Shown: piece after piece, positions 34,692 to 42,766 of the stretch | How positions within the stretch are numbered: position 1 is the first letter of the stretch | Layout of the letters: each line of letters begins with the position of its first letter | The notes under the pieces: generated by a model | What the model saw: only the letters and a program-made list of their open reading frames with translations | What the model was told of the DNA's origin: nothing | Database searches by the model: none | From: Caldilineales bacterium | GTDB taxonomy: Bacteria > Chloroflexota > Anaerolineae > J102 | Direction of reading: 5' to 3' | NCBI GenBank assembly: GCA_019695115.1 | Contig: JAIBAP010000033.1 | Coordinates: 1 to 64,000, forward strand | Length of the DNA stretch: 64,000 nucleotides | Made by a program: the position numbers and the translations under genes

Positions 34692-35261
34692 ATGCCCTCC
34701 CCCCACCCCTACACCACCCCCACCGGCCTGCAAATCAGCTTCCGGCGGCTGCGGCCCGAAGACGCGCCTTACATCGTCGATCTGTTCCAGCATCTCAGCC
34801 CCCAGAGCCGCTACCAGCGTTTCCAGATTCCGCTGGAACACGCCGACCCGGCCTGGGTGGAACAGATGGCCCGCGATATCGTGCGTGTGGAGGAACCGGG
34901 CGAGGGCTGGCTGGCTTTCGCCGACTTGCCCGATGAGCCGAACGCTTGCATTGGCGGCGGGCGCTTCATCGCCACCGGCGCAGGGGTGGCTGAGGCCTCG
35001 GTGACGGTGCGCGATGACTTCCAGAGCCAGGGGCTTGGCTCCGAGATCCTGCGGCTGCTGTTCGACGAAGCCCGTCAGGCCGGCATCCACACCATCACGG
35101 CCTATGTACAGGCTTCCAACCGGGCGGTCTTTGCCATGCTGGCGCACTTCGACCTCCCCTTCCGCACCAGCACTCAGCTGGGCGAGACGATGATCGAGGT
35201 GGATCTGACCGGCAGCCGCAGGCCACAAGCGCCGAGTGAGTCCACCTTGCCGCCGGGTTGA
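34692..35261 (+). CDS. GNAT-family N-acetyltransferase
   Basis: The 189-residue protein has the GNAT fold: FRRLRPEDAPYIVDLFQHLS, then ASVTVRDDFQSQGLGSEILR (acetyl-CoA loop Q-x-x-G-x-G) and TAYVQASNRAVFAMLAHFDL. This branch resembles the GNAT modules fused to acyl-CoA synthetases and related single-domain proteins; the substrate is unknown. The ATG at 34692 lies in the C/A-rich string CCACCACC-ATG-CC. A close paralogue follows 48 bp downstream, so the pair probably arose by tandem duplication. Confidence 0.85.
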   Translation: MPSPHPYTTPTGLQISFRRLRPEDAPYIVDLFQHLSPQSRYQRFQIPLEHADPAWVEQMARDIVRVEEPGEGWLAFADLPDEPNACIGGGRFIATGAGVAEASVTVRDDFQSQGLGSEILRLLFDEARQAGIHTITAYVQASNRAVFAMLAHFDLPFRTSTQLGETMIEVDLTGSRRPQAPSESTLPPG

Positions 35262-35266
35262 AGCTG

Positions 35267-35311
35267 TGCTATGCTGCCTCCTATGACGCAATGCGTCATA
35301 GGAGGCAGCAT
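35267..35311 (+). promoter_or_regulatory. Perfect 41-bp palindrome over RBS and start codon, with extended -10
   Basis: Arms 35271-35290 and 35292-35311 are exact 20-bp complements around a single A. The right arm contains GGAGG (35301-35305) and the ATG (35310) of the second GNAT. An extended -10 (TGC-TATGCT, 35267-35275) overlaps the left arm: RNA started near 35282 would lack most of the left arm, while read-through RNA from the first GNAT would fold and hide the RBS. Confidence 0.75.
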
Positions 35312-35876
35312 GGAACACTCCCTGACTTTTTTGACTCGCCGTAAGCGCCGTATCTGGTTGCGCCCGATGCGGCCAGACGATGTGAGCCATTTGATCGATA
35401 TCTTTGCCCATCTCAGCCCCCAAAGCCGCTATTTTCGCTTTCACGAGCCGTTGGAAGCGCCCGACCCGGAGCAGGTGGAAGAGAAGGCGCGTGAGATAGC
35501 TGCGCTCGACCCCGACAAAGGTCGCGGCTGGCTGGCTTTTGCCAATGTGCGCGGGCGGAGGACGCCGGTGGGCGGGATCCGCTGGGTGCGGGTGGATGAG
35601 ACCACCGCCGAGATCGCCCTGACGGTGCGGGATGACTTCCAGGGACAGGGCATCGGCCTCGAGCTATTGCGGATTGCCGTGCTGGATGCCGCCGCCGCCG
35701 GTGTGCGCAGGGTGGTGGCGGTCATCCAGGGCGCCAACCAGGCGGTGGTGCAATTGCTCCGGCACGCGCCTGCGCCGATCCAGAAGACGATTTCGGCGGG
35801 GGAAATCTATGTGGAGGCCGATCTGCGGGAGGTTGCCGCAGCGATGCGCGAACAAGCGCCGGCGGCGTCGGTGTAA
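35310..35876 (+). CDS. GNAT-family N-acetyltransferase, paralogue
   Basis: The 188-residue protein is about half identical to the preceding GNAT (RPMRPDDVSHLIDIFAHLSP, LTVRDDFQGQGIGLELLRIA, AVIQGANQAVVQLLRH). I choose the ATG at 35310 because GGAGG lies 4 nt upstream and MEHSLTFLTRRKRRIWLRPM begins like the paralogue; an in-frame ATG at 35271 would put the palindrome in the coding region. The gene ends exactly where the convergent 55-aa gene ends (stops abut at 35876/35877). Confidence 0.82.
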   Translation: MEHSLTFLTRRKRRIWLRPMRPDDVSHLIDIFAHLSPQSRYFRFHEPLEAPDPEQVEEKAREIAALDPDKGRGWLAFANVRGRRTPVGGIRWVRVDETTAEIALTVRDDFQGQGIGLELLRIAVLDAAAAGVRRVVAVIQGANQAVVQLLRHAPAPIQKTISAGEIYVEADLREVAAAMREQAPAASV

Positions 35877-36044
35877 TCAGGCCAGGCGCAGACGCCGGAA
35901 AAGCCACGGCCCCAGGCCGATGACGAAGAAGCCCACCAGGGTGTAGCGCAGCAGCCGGACGGCCTGATCGAGCCGGAAGTTGCCTTCGACAAGAGGCGAT
36001 AGCGCCAGGTCGAGACCGTAGAAAAGGGCGAGGAGACGGTTCAC
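35877..36044 (-). CDS. Small single-span membrane protein, GTG start
   Basis: A 55-residue frame begins with GTG at 36044, overlapping the stop of the M20 peptidase gene by 4 bp (GTGA). It reads VNRLLALFYGLDLALSP at the start and has one hydrophobic segment (about 33-50, LRYTLVGFFVIGLGPWLF) and a basic C-terminus. The overlap and clean hydrophobic profile argue for a real, translationally coupled gene. Function unknown. Confidence 0.5.
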   Translation of the reverse strand: MNRLLALFYGLDLALSPLVEGNFRLDQAVRLLRYTLVGFFVIGLGPWLFRRLRLA

Positions 36045-37147
36045 GCTCCGGGATCGGTCAGTAATGCCATCAGCACCCGCGCCGCATCGACCATGTCCTG
36101 GATGGCGATGTGCTCGTCGGGGGTGTGCACCTGGGCCATGCCGGTGGAGAGGACGACGCAGGGGATGCCGGCGTTGGTGTAGATGTTGCCGTCGGTGCCT
36201 CCGCCCGCCATTCTGGGCCGCACGACCAGGCCGAGTCGCTCGATGGCGCGCACAGCGGCGGCATAGGGGCGCTGGTCGGGGGTGAGGCGGTAGGTGTGGT
36301 AGAGCGGGATGACCTCGACGCTGATCGTCGCCCCGCGTTCGCTGGCGGCGCTTTGCAGGGCGCTGACCATGGCCTCGGTCTGGGCGGCCAGCCTGGTCGT
36401 GTCGCGGCTGCGGGCCTCGCCGTAGAGGGTCACGCGGTCGGGGACGATGTTGGTGGCCTCGCCGCCGTGGATGACGCCGATGTTGGCCGTGGTTTCGTCG
36501 TCGATGCGGCCCAAGGGCATGGCGGCGATGGCAGCGGCCGCCGCGACGATGGCATTGACGCCGTTCTCTGGCTCGGAGCCGGCGTGCGCTTTTTTGCCGT
36601 GGACGGTGGCCTCGATGCGATTTTGCGAGGGGGCCGAGTAGACGAGCGTGCCAATGGGGCCGCCAGCGTCGAGGACGACGCCCCAGGCGGCCTGGAGCCG
36701 GCCGGCATCCAACTGCCGCGCCCCCCACAACCCCAGCTCCTCGCTGACGGTGATCACGATTTCCAACGGCGGGTGGGGCCAGTCGGGGTGCTCGGCCAGC
36801 AGGGTCAGGGTCTCCAGGATGATGGCCACGCCCGATTTATCGTCGCCGCCGAGGATGGTGGGGCCTTCCGAGTAGATGACGCCGTCGCGGATGACCGGGA
36901 TGATGCCGGTGTCGCTGCCGACGGTGTCCATGTGGCAGCTGAGGAGGATGGTTTCCTCGCCCTGGCCGGGCAAGCGGGCGATGAGGTTGCCGACGCCATC
37001 CTGTTCGACGGCGCAGCCCAGGTCTTGCAGTCGCCCCAGCAGGTGCTGGCTGATGGCGGCCTCGTGGCCGGAGGGGCTATCGATGCGAACCAGATCGAGG
37101 AAGAGATTGAGCAGGCGGTCGCGGTGGATGGAGTCGTGTGGGAGCAT
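36041..37147 (-). CDS. M20-family metallopeptidase (PepT-like tripeptidase)
   Basis: The 368-residue protein shows LVRIDSPSGHEAAISQHLLG, the first metal motif LSCHMDTVGSD, LGGDDKSGVAIILETL (bridging Asp), VSEELGLWGARQLD (general base Glu-Glu) and the dimerisation domain from about 175. RMAGGGTDGNIYTNAGIPCV carries further ligands. Family enzymes are cytosolic aminopeptidases/dipeptidases. The ATG at 37147 directly follows a C-rich GGGAGACG-type array on the sense strand. A 55-aa membrane protein gene overlaps its stop. Confidence 0.9.
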   Translation of the reverse strand: MLPHDSIHRDRLLNLFLDLVRIDSPSGHEAAISQHLLGRLQDLGCAVEQDGVGNLIARLPGQGEETILLSCHMDTVGSDTGIIPVIRDGVIYSEGPTILGGDDKSGVAIILETLTLLAEHPDWPHPPLEIVITVSEELGLWGARQLDAGRLQAAWGVVLDAGGPIGTLVYSAPSQNRIEATVHGKKAHAGSEPENGVNAIVAAAAAIAAMPLGRIDDETTANIGVIHGGEATNIVPDRVTLYGEARSRDTTRLAAQTEAMVSALQSAASERGATISVEVIPLYHTYRLTPDQRPYAAAVRAIERLGLVVRPRMAGGGTDGNIYTNAGIPCVVLSTGMAQVHTPDEHIAIQDMVDAARVLMALLTDPGA

Positions 37148-37274
37148 GGGAGGGAGGGGGGAGGGGGAGACGCAGGGAGGGGGAGACGCAGGGAGGGGGA
37201 GACGCAGGGACGCAGGGAGGGGGAGACGCAGGGACGGGGGGAGGGGACGCGGGGACGGGGGGAGAGGACGGGGG
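37148..37274. repeat. G-rich 8/16-nt repeat array abutting the peptidase start
   Basis: Plus strand repeats GGGAGACG + CAGGGAGG several times, drifting to GGGACGCAGG and GGGGACGC. On the sense strand it is C-rich (CGTCTCCC, CCTCCCTG) and ends CCTCCC-ATG. It fills the whole gap between the MFS stop and the M20 start. Confidence 0.92.
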
Positions 37275-38594
37275 TCAGGGGGAGGGGGCGGGGGAGGGGC
37301 GGCGGAGGGCGAGGAGGCTGATGGCGCTGACGACGGCGCAGGAGATGGCCAACCAACGCATCATTTCGGGGATGCCGAGCAGGTCGGCCATCCATGCCGC
37401 CGCCAGCAGGGGGATCATGCCGATGAGGTTGGTGAGCATGAATTGGACGGTGAAGACGCGCCCGCGCAGGTTGGCGGGCGTCTGCCGCTGGATGGCGGTT
37501 TGGGCGATGGTGAGGACGCCATAGATGGCAAAGCCCGCCACCAGGGCTGTAGCCGAGACCATGACCGTGAGCGGCACCAGGCGTTCGGGGTAGACATCGA
37601 AGATGGGGATGCGAAGGGTGCTGTAGTCGCGGCTGAGGAAGCCCATGAAGGCGAAGCTGGAGCCGGTGAATAACAACATGGTCAGTTGCAGCCACTGTTG
37701 CGATAGCCGGCTGCCCCATCGTCCCAGGAAGATCATGGCGATGAACATGCCCAGGCCGGCGGGCGCAAAGACGAAGACGGCGTCTTCAGGCGCCAGGCCG
37801 AGGACGCGGGCGCTGAAGCCGGGCGCGATCATGGCCAGGATCATCACCAGCGTGGCTACGAGCGTGAGTTGAAGCATGGCCAGGCCCACCGTCCCTTCGC
37901 GGGCGACGAATCGCCAGCCTTCGTGGAGTTCCGCCTGCACCTCGCGGCGAGAAGCAAGCATGGTGACGCCTTTGACGCGACGACCGGGGTCGCGCGGCAG
38001 CAACAGGTCGAGGAAGAAGGCGAACAGGTAGCACAGCCCCATGAGCACGAAGGCGCCGCTCACCCCCACCGCTTTGACGGCCAACGGCGCCAGGAAGATG
38101 AGTCCGACGATCTGCGAGGCGGCGATGGTGATGTTGAAGATCGAGTTGGCGGTCATCAACCGCTCCTCACCCACCACCAGCGGGATTTTCGCCATCACGG
38201 CCGGGTTGTTGAAGACGCCGATGGCCGAAGCGATGAAGGTGATGAGATAGACGGCGATCAAGAGGGCGTCGCCGTGCAACCATTGGAGGACGAGCAGGTA
38301 GGCGAAGGCCAGCAGGGCGCGGGTGATGTTGGAGAGTGAGATGATCCACTTCTTGGGCACACGGTCGATGACGGCGGCCGAAAAGAACGAGAGCAGCACC
38401 GGCGGCAGGCTGAAAGCGACGATCATCAGGCCGATGTGGGCGCTTTTTCCGGTCAGGCGCTCGATGAGGACGAGCTGGACGAAGTGGATGCCGTTCTGAG
38501 CGGTGAGGGCCAGCAGTTGCGACAGCCAGATCAGCCGGAAGGCCGGGAGCCGGAGGATGGGGCGGAAGCCGTCGGTGCGAGGGGGTGGTGGCAT
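37275..38594 (-). CDS. Major facilitator superfamily transporter
   Basis: The 439-residue protein has about 12 hydrophobic segments. After the first span come DRVPKKWIISLSNITRALLA (the family D-R-x-P-K/R loop between spans 2 and 3) and VFNNPAVMAKIPLVVGEERL, typical of the enterobactin-exporter-like MFS_3 branch. An efflux role is likely, substrate unknown. The ATG at 38594 follows a run of CACGGAA/CACGCAA heptamers ending in CACCCCC. Confidence 0.88.
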   Translation of the reverse strand: MPPPPRTDGFRPILRLPAFRLIWLSQLLALTAQNGIHFVQLVLIERLTGKSAHIGLMIVAFSLPPVLLSFFSAAVIDRVPKKWIISLSNITRALLAFAYLLVLQWLHGDALLIAVYLITFIASAIGVFNNPAVMAKIPLVVGEERLMTANSIFNITIAASQIVGLIFLAPLAVKAVGVSGAFVLMGLCYLFAFFLDLLLPRDPGRRVKGVTMLASRREVQAELHEGWRFVAREGTVGLAMLQLTLVATLVMILAMIAPGFSARVLGLAPEDAVFVFAPAGLGMFIAMIFLGRWGSRLSQQWLQLTMLLFTGSSFAFMGFLSRDYSTLRIPIFDVYPERLVPLTVMVSATALVAGFAIYGVLTIAQTAIQRQTPANLRGRVFTVQFMLTNLIGMIPLLAAAWMADLLGIPEMMRWLAISCAVVSAISLLALRRPSPAPSP

Positions 38595-38665
38595 GGGGGT
38601 GTGGGGCGTGTTCCGTGTTGCGTGTTCCGTGTTCCGTATTGCGTATTGCGTATTGCGTGTTATGT
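38595..38665. repeat. Heptamer array abutting the MFS start
   Basis: On the minus (sense) strand: CACGCAA, TACGCAA, TACGCAA, TACGGAA, CACGGAA, CACGCAA, CACGGAA, CACGCCC, CACACCC, CC, ATG. The register is strict over about ten units. Confidence 0.93.
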
Positions 38666-38742
38666 ATCGAGTTGGAGGCTGTTTAGGCGCGATGTCAGGG
38701 CTTTCCGTTTCTCATTTGATGCAAGAGAACTCCTCGATAGTG

Positions 38743-38956
38743 TGTCATGCTGAGCGGGTCAATCGGCCAACTTACATGGTGAAGACCATACCAGCGAAGC
38801 ATCCATTCGCTACGCTCAGGACAGGTTCTCGCGCGTCTTAGGTCAGCACTAACGGAAAGGCATCATACAATTCATGAGATTTGGATGGCCCACGCGAGAT
38901 GCTTCGCTGGAATTCCTCTGCAACAACCTTGTGTGATCGACCCGCTCAGCATGACA
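38743..38956. mobile_element. MITE-like element with 22-bp terminal inverted repeats
   Basis: The left end TGTCATGCTGAGCGGGTCAA (+TC) and the right end (38935-38956) are inverted copies with one mismatch. Nested 13-bp perfect arms CCAGCGAAGCATC (38791-38803) and GATGCTTCGCTGG (38898-38910) lie inside. The 214-bp element encodes no credible protein and shows no clear target duplication. TGTCATGCTGAGC ends are seen in dispersed palindromic repeats of several phyla. Confidence 0.6.
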
Positions 38957-39146
38957 TAATTAGCACTCTGACGCTTTACGACTCAGTGGATATGAGAACC
39001 GGAAAGCCCTGGGCGCGATGTATCGTCAATAAGGCATGTTTCGATCTTTGCAACAGGTTGCAGTTCTTATCCGTGTTTCTTCCTACTTGTGTCATTAGAA
39101 AACTATCAACTAACAGCGATGCCTGTGGGCGCAAAATGAAATAAGA
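38957..39146. other. Non-coding, relatively AT-rich
   Basis: No gene is supported between the MITE-like element and the DUF951 stop. The DNA is markedly more AT-rich than the surroundings (for example AACTATCAACTAACAGCG), suggesting inserted or decayed sequence. Confidence 0.5.
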
Positions 39147-39380
39147 CTAAGTGTTATCGATTTGTGTCGCGAGGTCGGGGGCAGGTTCGGGGGCGTGGTG
39201 GACGAAGGTTTTGACGGCTTTGCGGAATTCGTCGCGCGGGAGCAGCAGCCGGCGTTTGCAGGTCTGGCAGACGAGGCCGATGTCGGCCCCGGTGCGCACC
39301 ACCGCCCATTCGTAGCCGCCGCAGGGGTGGGGTTTGCGCAGGCGGACGATGTCGCCGATGTGGATGGGGAGGTAGGTCAT
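39147..39380 (-). CDS. DUF951-family small zinc-finger-like protein
   Basis: The 77-residue protein reads [20 protein letters not shown], then [20 protein letters not shown], the full DUF951 profile. The Cys of PHPCGG and the C-x-x-C of VCQTC suggest a metal site. DUF951 genes usually sit near translation or segregation genes; function unknown. The ATG follows in-register heptamers (CAATAAC, CACTACC, CAATAAC, CACCCCC, CGCCGCC). Confidence 0.88.
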   Translation of the reverse strand: MTYLPIHIGDIVRLRKPHPCGGYEWAVVRTGADIGLVCQTCKRRLLLPRDEFRKAVKTFVHHAPEPAPDLATQIDNT

Positions 39381-39422
39381 GGCGGCGGGGGGTGGTTATT
39401 GGGTAGTGGTTATTGCTTAGTG
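39381..39422. repeat. Heptamer array in register with the DUF951 ATG
   Basis: On the minus strand five 7-nt words (CAATAAC, CACTACC, CAATAAC, CACCCCC, CGCCGCC) end exactly at the ATG. This is the clearest case of the array and the start codon sharing one register. Confidence 0.88.
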
Positions 39423-39435
39423 GCGGGGAGGGCCG

Positions 39436-39945
39436 TCATTCGGCGCTATCCAGGCGCCGCCGCGCCTGGCGGATGAAGTGCTTTTCAGAGTCGTAGGTCA
39501 GCAGGGCTTCGGCGGCGGGCAGGTCGGCGGCCCACAGCGGCTGAAACAGGGCTTCGGCGGCGTCGGGGCTGGTGGGGCGCGGCGGCTGGCGCCGGGGGTC
39601 GCGCAAACGCATGAGAAAGTAGCGTTCGTGGCGCTGTGTGATCCCGCCCGGTCGCGGGAACTCGATCGTGTTCTGACCCAGATCGGCCACGATCTCCAGC
39701 TGGCAGAAGCCGCTCTCCTCGCAGACCTCGCGCAGCGCCGCCTGTTCGGGCGTCTCGCCGGCCTCGATGTGGCCTTTGGGCAGGCGGATCTCGTGGCGAG
39801 AGCCTTCCTCGTCGGGCAGGTAGCGTTCGAGCAACAGGACGCGGCCGCTTTCGTCGAGGACGACGCCGCCGGCGGCGCGATAGGTGTTGAAGGGAGGCTG
39901 TGGCACGGGTTTCAATGGGGATGAGCGATGATCGCAGGGCGGCAT
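39436..39945 (-). CDS. Nudix hydrolase
   Basis: The 169-residue protein carries a complete Nudix box, GHIEAGETPEQAALREVCEE followed by SG (G-x5-E-x7-R-E-U-x-E-E-x-G), preceded by YRAAGGVVLDESGRVLLLER. It should hydrolyse a nucleoside diphosphate linked to another moiety; the substrate (for example ADP-sugar, Ap4A or oxidised nucleotide) cannot be told. It lies 55 bp upstream of the DUF951 gene on the same strand. Start ATG at 39945. Confidence 0.9.
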   Translation of the reverse strand: MPPCDHRSSPLKPVPQPPFNTYRAAGGVVLDESGRVLLLERYLPDEEGSRHEIRLPKGHIEAGETPEQAALREVCEESGFCQLEIVADLGQNTIEFPRPGGITQRHERYFLMRLRDPRRQPPRPTSPDAAEALFQPLWAADLPAAEALLTYDSEKHFIRQARRRLDSAE

Positions 39946-40261
39946 CCGACCGGCGCGCCCGCAATAGTATGCCAGGCGATGGCCCAGGCCAAAATGGCGG
40001 GGTGGGATCGTGCATCATCGCTCGTATGCGCCTCTGACCGCGCGCGATAGGGCCGCACGCTTGCAACTTAGTTGGGACACGGATCAAGGCCGATTCACAC
40101 GGATTCTCAACACAAAATCATTGCTCCAATCCGTGTCCAGACGACCTTTCCCACAGCCCGCTCGCCTCTTTCGCCTTCCGCCCCCGTTCTTCGTCGTTTG
40201 TCTTTCGTCCTTCGTCAAATCAGAAACGGAACCTATGTTTTCAACGTGACGTGGGTTTAGA
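39946..40261. other. Divergent intergenic region with short pyrimidine heptamers
   Basis: No gene is supported. About 40189-40216 on the plus strand reads TTCGTCG, TTTGTCT, TTCGTCC, TTCGTCA (7-nt register). Near 40078-40135 words related to GATTCACACGGATT and AATCCGTGTCC face each other. Promoters for the divergent Nudix and EamA genes are expected here but none is clear. Confidence 0.6.
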
Positions 40262-41137
40262 ATGCCCTCCATGCGCGCACGACCACAGAGCCGGGGCTTG
40301 ATCAGCATCCTGGTCGCGGTGCTGATCTGGGCGACCATCCCCTTCGTGATCGACGCCGCCCTGGCCAGCCTCAGCCCCTCGGCCGTGGTCAGCGCCCGCA
40401 TGTTGCTGGCCGGGGCGGTGATGACAGTTGTCGTCGGCCCGCGCCGCCTGGGGCGGGCTATCCGCCACAACCTGCGCTTCTTCCTCATCCTCTCGCTGTT
40501 CGGCTTCGCCCTGCCCAGCCTGATGTATGCCACCGCCCTGCAGACGGTGCCCATCCCGGTGCTGACCTTCGTCGCCAACAGCTACCCCGCCCTGGCCATC
40601 GGTCTGGCCGCCATCTTCCTGCACGAGCGGCCCACGCGGCTGCAACTGCTGGGGATGTGCAGCGCCCTGGTCGGGCTGTTCCTGATGTCCGGGATCGGCC
40701 CCGGCCAGAGCCTCACGCCGGGCATCGTGCTCGTGCTGCTGACATCGGTCGGCTGGGCCAGCGCCGGCGTGGTGAGCAAGAAGCTGACGGCCCAAGTGGA
40801 CGCCACCACCATCGTCGCCGGCCGCCATCTGCTTTCGGGGCTGTTCATCCTGCCCTTGCTGCTGGTGCAAGGCCTGCCGGTGGGCGCAGCCGGCCCAACC
40901 ACCTGGCTGATCCTGGCCGTGTTGGTGGCGATGTCCTTGCTCAGCTTCGAGTTCTACGTCCTGGGCCTGGCCCGCACCAGTGTCACCACGGCCTCGCTGC
41001 TGGAGGCACTGACGCCGGTGATCACCTTGCTGATCAGCGTCGTCTTCTTTGGCCAGGGCTTGACCGGGGTGCAGACGGCGGCGGCGGGGCTGGTGTTGTT
41101 GGGGACGGTGTTGGCGAGTTTGGAGGCAAAGAAGTAG
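40262..41137 (+). CDS. EamA/DMT-family transporter
   Basis: The 291-residue protein has ten predicted membrane spans arranged as two EamA repeats (about 15-140 and 155-288). Typical features are WATIPFVIDAALASLSPSAV, ARMLLAG, ANSYPALAIGLAAIFLHERP and TSVTTASLLEALTPVITLLI, then SVVFFGQ. DMT proteins export metabolites such as amino acids. The ATG at 40262 is the first reasonable start. The stop overlaps a 10-bp hairpin shared with the convergent tyrosinase-partner gene. Confidence 0.88.
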   Translation: MPSMRARPQSRGLISILVAVLIWATIPFVIDAALASLSPSAVVSARMLLAGAVMTVVVGPRRLGRAIRHNLRFFLILSLFGFALPSLMYATALQTVPIPVLTFVANSYPALAIGLAAIFLHERPTRLQLLGMCSALVGLFLMSGIGPGQSLTPGIVLVLLTSVGWASAGVVSKKLTAQVDATTIVAGRHLLSGLFILPLLLVQGLPVGAAGPTTWLILAVLVAMSLLSFEFYVLGLARTSVTTASLLEALTPVITLLISVVFFGQGLTGVQTAAAGLVLLGTVLASLEAKK

Positions 41138-41158
41138 GGGCGTGGTTGCCACGCCCCT
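41136..41158. terminator. Bidirectional hairpin between convergent genes
   Basis: AGGGGCGTGG (41136-41145), loop TTG, CCACGCCCCT (41149-41158): 10-bp perfect stem overlapping the EamA stop and 3 bp from the end of the convergent gene. Confidence 0.75.
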
Positions 41159-41160
41159 CC

Positions 41161-41727
41161 CTATCGATAGGTTCGCAATGACATGCGCGTGAAGTGGAAC
41201 AGGTCGGGAGCCAGACGATGGCGTTTGCGGATCGGGTCCTGGGACACTGGCACCAGCGTGATCGATTCGAGACCCTTGTCCGAGGCGGCCAGCACCCGTT
41301 GCAGCGCCTCGGTGATGGTAACGAGTTTGGTCTGTGGGGTCAGGGGATGGGCGGGGCGGCGGTCGAAGCCCCGGCGAGGGCCGGTGGGGATGTCGCAGTG
41401 TCCCAGGTCGCCGAAACATTTGCCGTGGCCGAAGATGACGAAGCGGCCGGCGTAACCGCTCTGGGCTGTGCGGGCCATTTTCTCGGTTGCGGCGGGGTTG
41501 TTGAGGAAGACGCGCACCTCGTAGGAAAGGTCGCTGTGGTCGACGCCGTCGAAGACCAGGTCGGCGCGGGTGAACTGGCTGTCTTCACCCCGCGGCCAGT
41601 ACTTCATGCCCAGGACGAGGGCGCCCGGTGCTGGCTGGTGTCCGGCCTGAACGACTTGGTCTTGGTGGGCGGCGTCGTGGCGTTCGTGATGTTCGTGGTG
41701 CTCGTGATGGCTGTGGCTGGCGTTCAT
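41161..41727 (-). CDS. His-rich tyrosinase-associated protein
   Basis: The 188-residue protein starts with a metal-binding-type stretch (HSHHEHHEHHERHDAAH, residues 5-21). The rest (DLVFDGVDHSDLSYEVRVFL, NNPAAT, YAGRFVIFGHGKCFGDLGHC) resembles the beta-sandwich C-terminal domain that follows the copper domain in plant polyphenol oxidases and haemocyanins. It starts 3 bp after the tyrosinase stop, so the two are one unit. I infer a separate shielding domain or copper-delivery partner of the tyrosinase; it is not the Streptomyces MelC1 type. No export signal is seen. Confidence 0.6.
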   Translation of the reverse strand: MNASHSHHEHHEHHERHDAAHQDQVVQAGHQPAPGALVLGMKYWPRGEDSQFTRADLVFDGVDHSDLSYEVRVFLNNPAATEKMARTAQSGYAGRFVIFGHGKCFGDLGHCDIPTGPRRGFDRRPAHPLTPQTKLVTITEALQRVLAASDKGLESITLVPVSQDPIRKRHRLAPDLFHFTRMSLRTYR

Positions 41728-41730
41728 GGT

Positions 41731-42519
41731 TCAGGCCTCCCAAACGGTCATTTCCACCGCATAGTCGTAGCCGAGGGCGTTGACGTTCAGGGTGTCGGCC
41801 ACGGTCATGGCGAAGGGGGTGAGGACGGTATCGAGCAGGTCGGCGCCGGGGTCCACGCCGGGGTGCGCCATCTGCCACAGACGCCAGAGCCGGTCGACCA
41901 TGGTGTGATGGGCCCAGAAGATGGGGTCATAACCGGCCGCCGGCACCGCCGACATACTGCCTCCCACCCAGACGTGAACGGCGTTGTGGACGTTCTCCAT
42001 CCGCATGGAGAAATCCTCGAAGGTCGGCGCCGCCAGCACCGATTCCACCGTCGCCCGTCGTGGCAGTTCGTCGGGCGCGTCCGGGTCGCGGCGGGTGCGT
42101 GGGGGCGTGCTGCTGGTCAGCACCCCCGGTATCTGCCGGCGAACGTTACGCACCAGCGCCGGCGTCCAGCCAATGGCAGCGTCGAAGAGCGGGTTGGCTT
42201 CACCATCGGCCATCGCCGCGCTGAAGGCCGGGGGCAGGCCCTCGCGATGCGAGACCTCCGAGCTCCAGTCCCACCAGGGCAGGGCCACGCCCGGCTCCAG
42301 GTCTTGCAGGGCCAATTCCATGAAGTAGAGGTAGGCCCGATGCCAGGGCAGGAAGAGCAGGTTGCCGTGCTGGCAGTCGATCGGCAGGGGCAGCCCGTGC
42401 AGGCTGGCGAAGTATTCGTAGCCGCGCTCGTCGTTGATCGCCATTGCCTGGCGGAAGGCGCGGCGCAGGGCGCTGAGGTCGGCGGCGGTGAGGCCGCGGA
42501 TGTTTTGTCGTATCGCCAT
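41731..42519 (-). CDS. Tyrosinase-family type-3 copper protein
   Basis: The 262-residue protein has both copper sites. CuA: His41 (SLHGLPLP), His51 (CQHGNLLFLPWHRAYLYFME) and His60. CuB: His178 and His182 (NVHNAVHVWVGG) and His204/205 (YDPIFWAHHTMVDRLW). These are the polyphenol oxidase/tyrosinase signatures, so oxidation of phenols to quinones is expected. The ATG at 42519 (MAIRQNIRGL) has AGGAGG about 10 nt upstream; longer frames run into a decamer repeat. No signal peptide is visible. Confidence 0.88.
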   Translation of the reverse strand: MAIRQNIRGLTAADLSALRRAFRQAMAINDERGYEYFASLHGLPLPIDCQHGNLLFLPWHRAYLYFMELALQDLEPGVALPWWDWSSEVSHREGLPPAFSAAMADGEANPLFDAAIGWTPALVRNVRRQIPGVLTSSTPPRTRRDPDAPDELPRRATVESVLAAPTFEDFSMRMENVHNAVHVWVGGSMSAVPAAGYDPIFWAHHTMVDRLWRLWQMAHPGVDPGADLLDTVLTPFAMTVADTLNVNALGYDYAVEMTVWEA

Positions 42520-42565
42520 GAATAGCCATCCTCCTGGCGAAGGGGGCTTGGGTGGTGTGGGGCGC

Positions 42566-42600
42566 GCGGATGAACGCGGATGGGCGCAGATGGAGACTCG
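42566..42600. repeat. Decamer repeat upstream of tyrosinase gene
   Basis: GCGGATGAAC, GCGGATGGGC, GCAGATGGAG in 10-nt register on the plus strand (CATCCGCGTT-type on the sense strand). Confidence 0.7.
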
Positions 42601-42766
42601 TGGTGGGCCGATCATAGGGCAGGAGGTGAGGGGCGTCAAGAGGAGGCGCGAGAGGGCAAGGGCGGAGGGGACGCGGTCCTGGCGCGCATCCGCGCCAATT
42701 CGGCGCGGTCGGAGGCCAAATCGGGTTGGCCGGTGGCTTCATCGAGCGCCACGACCACCACGGTTC

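Noticed and set aside
40010-40260. Short open frames in the Nudix-EamA gap
   Set aside because: They lie over repeat-like words, lack Shine-Dalgarno and have low-complexity translations.
41161-41727. MelC1-type tyrosinase caddie protein
   Set aside because: It lacks a signal peptide and the MelC1 core; the similarity is instead to the polyphenol-oxidase/haemocyanin C-terminal sandwich.
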